Shown here one piece after another: positions 13,222 to 13,587 of a stretch of DNA of 13,587 bases; positions within the stretch are counted from its first letter, which is position 1; every line of letters starts with the position of its first letter. Source of the stretch: Thermoflexales bacterium. GTDB lineage: Bacteria > Chloroflexota > Anaerolineae > Fen-1058. The translations under genes were made by a program, and so were the position numbers. Location of the stretch: contig JAUQXD010001346.1 in the NCBI GenBank assembly GCA_030834835.1, positions 1 to 13,587 of the forward strand, written 5' to 3'. A model generated the notes under the pieces. That model ran no database searches. It saw only the letters and a list, made by a program, of their open reading frames with translations, and was not told the origin of the DNA.

Positions 13222-13587
<366 letters not shown>

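Overview
The window looks like a moderately high-GC bacterial chromosome, most probably a Chloroflexota (Anaerolineae-like) genome. That placement is an inference from the style of the Rex, MreB, AtpC and MacB-type proteins, from atpD-atpC followed directly by mreB, and from intergenic spacers full of degenerate 7-8 bp repeats; no marker gene fixes the phylum. No tRNA, rRNA, CRISPR array, transposase or integrase was seen.

Left part (1-2360): the last codons of a probable OmpR-type response regulator, a CsbD-family stress protein with clear terminators around it, and arfB (ribosome rescue) on the minus strand. A short plus-strand remnant of a second, divergent arfB follows and ends in a heptamer-repeat hairpin. 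This leads into an uncharacterised protein with D/H-rich motifs that faintly resemble DHH phosphoesterases.

Middle part (2361-5700): two hairpin-rich dispersed repeats, a gene-poor stretch, then a visibly more A+T-rich segment with a PD-(D/E)XK-like protein and an HNH endonuclease. A degenerate tandem array of about twelve 21-bp units precedes a helical alanine-rich protein that appears to contain an internal duplication. REP-like hairpins and a strong terminator close the region.

Right-centre (5700-10790): a minus-strand four-gene transporter operon transcribed leftwards: HlyD/MacA-type lipoprotein adaptor, LolD/MacB-type ATPase, and two paralogous MacB/FtsX permeases. Every junction in this operon, and the edge of its last gene, carries a different degenerate 7- or 8-bp tandem array; three of the four arrays reverse orientation in the middle so that they can fold back. 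The same layout occurs at 1361-1436. This recurring architecture with changing sequence is the most unusual signal in the window.

Right end (10791-13587): rex, the NADH/NAD+-sensing repressor, diverges from the transporter operon and converges on mreB with a shared terminator. mreB lies downstream of atpC and atpD, the end of an ATP synthase operon. A candidate mreB promoter (TATAAT) sits inside the loop of the atp terminator hairpin. These genes join energy and redox state (ATP synthase, Rex) with cell-shape control (MreB) by position only; no functional coupling is shown.
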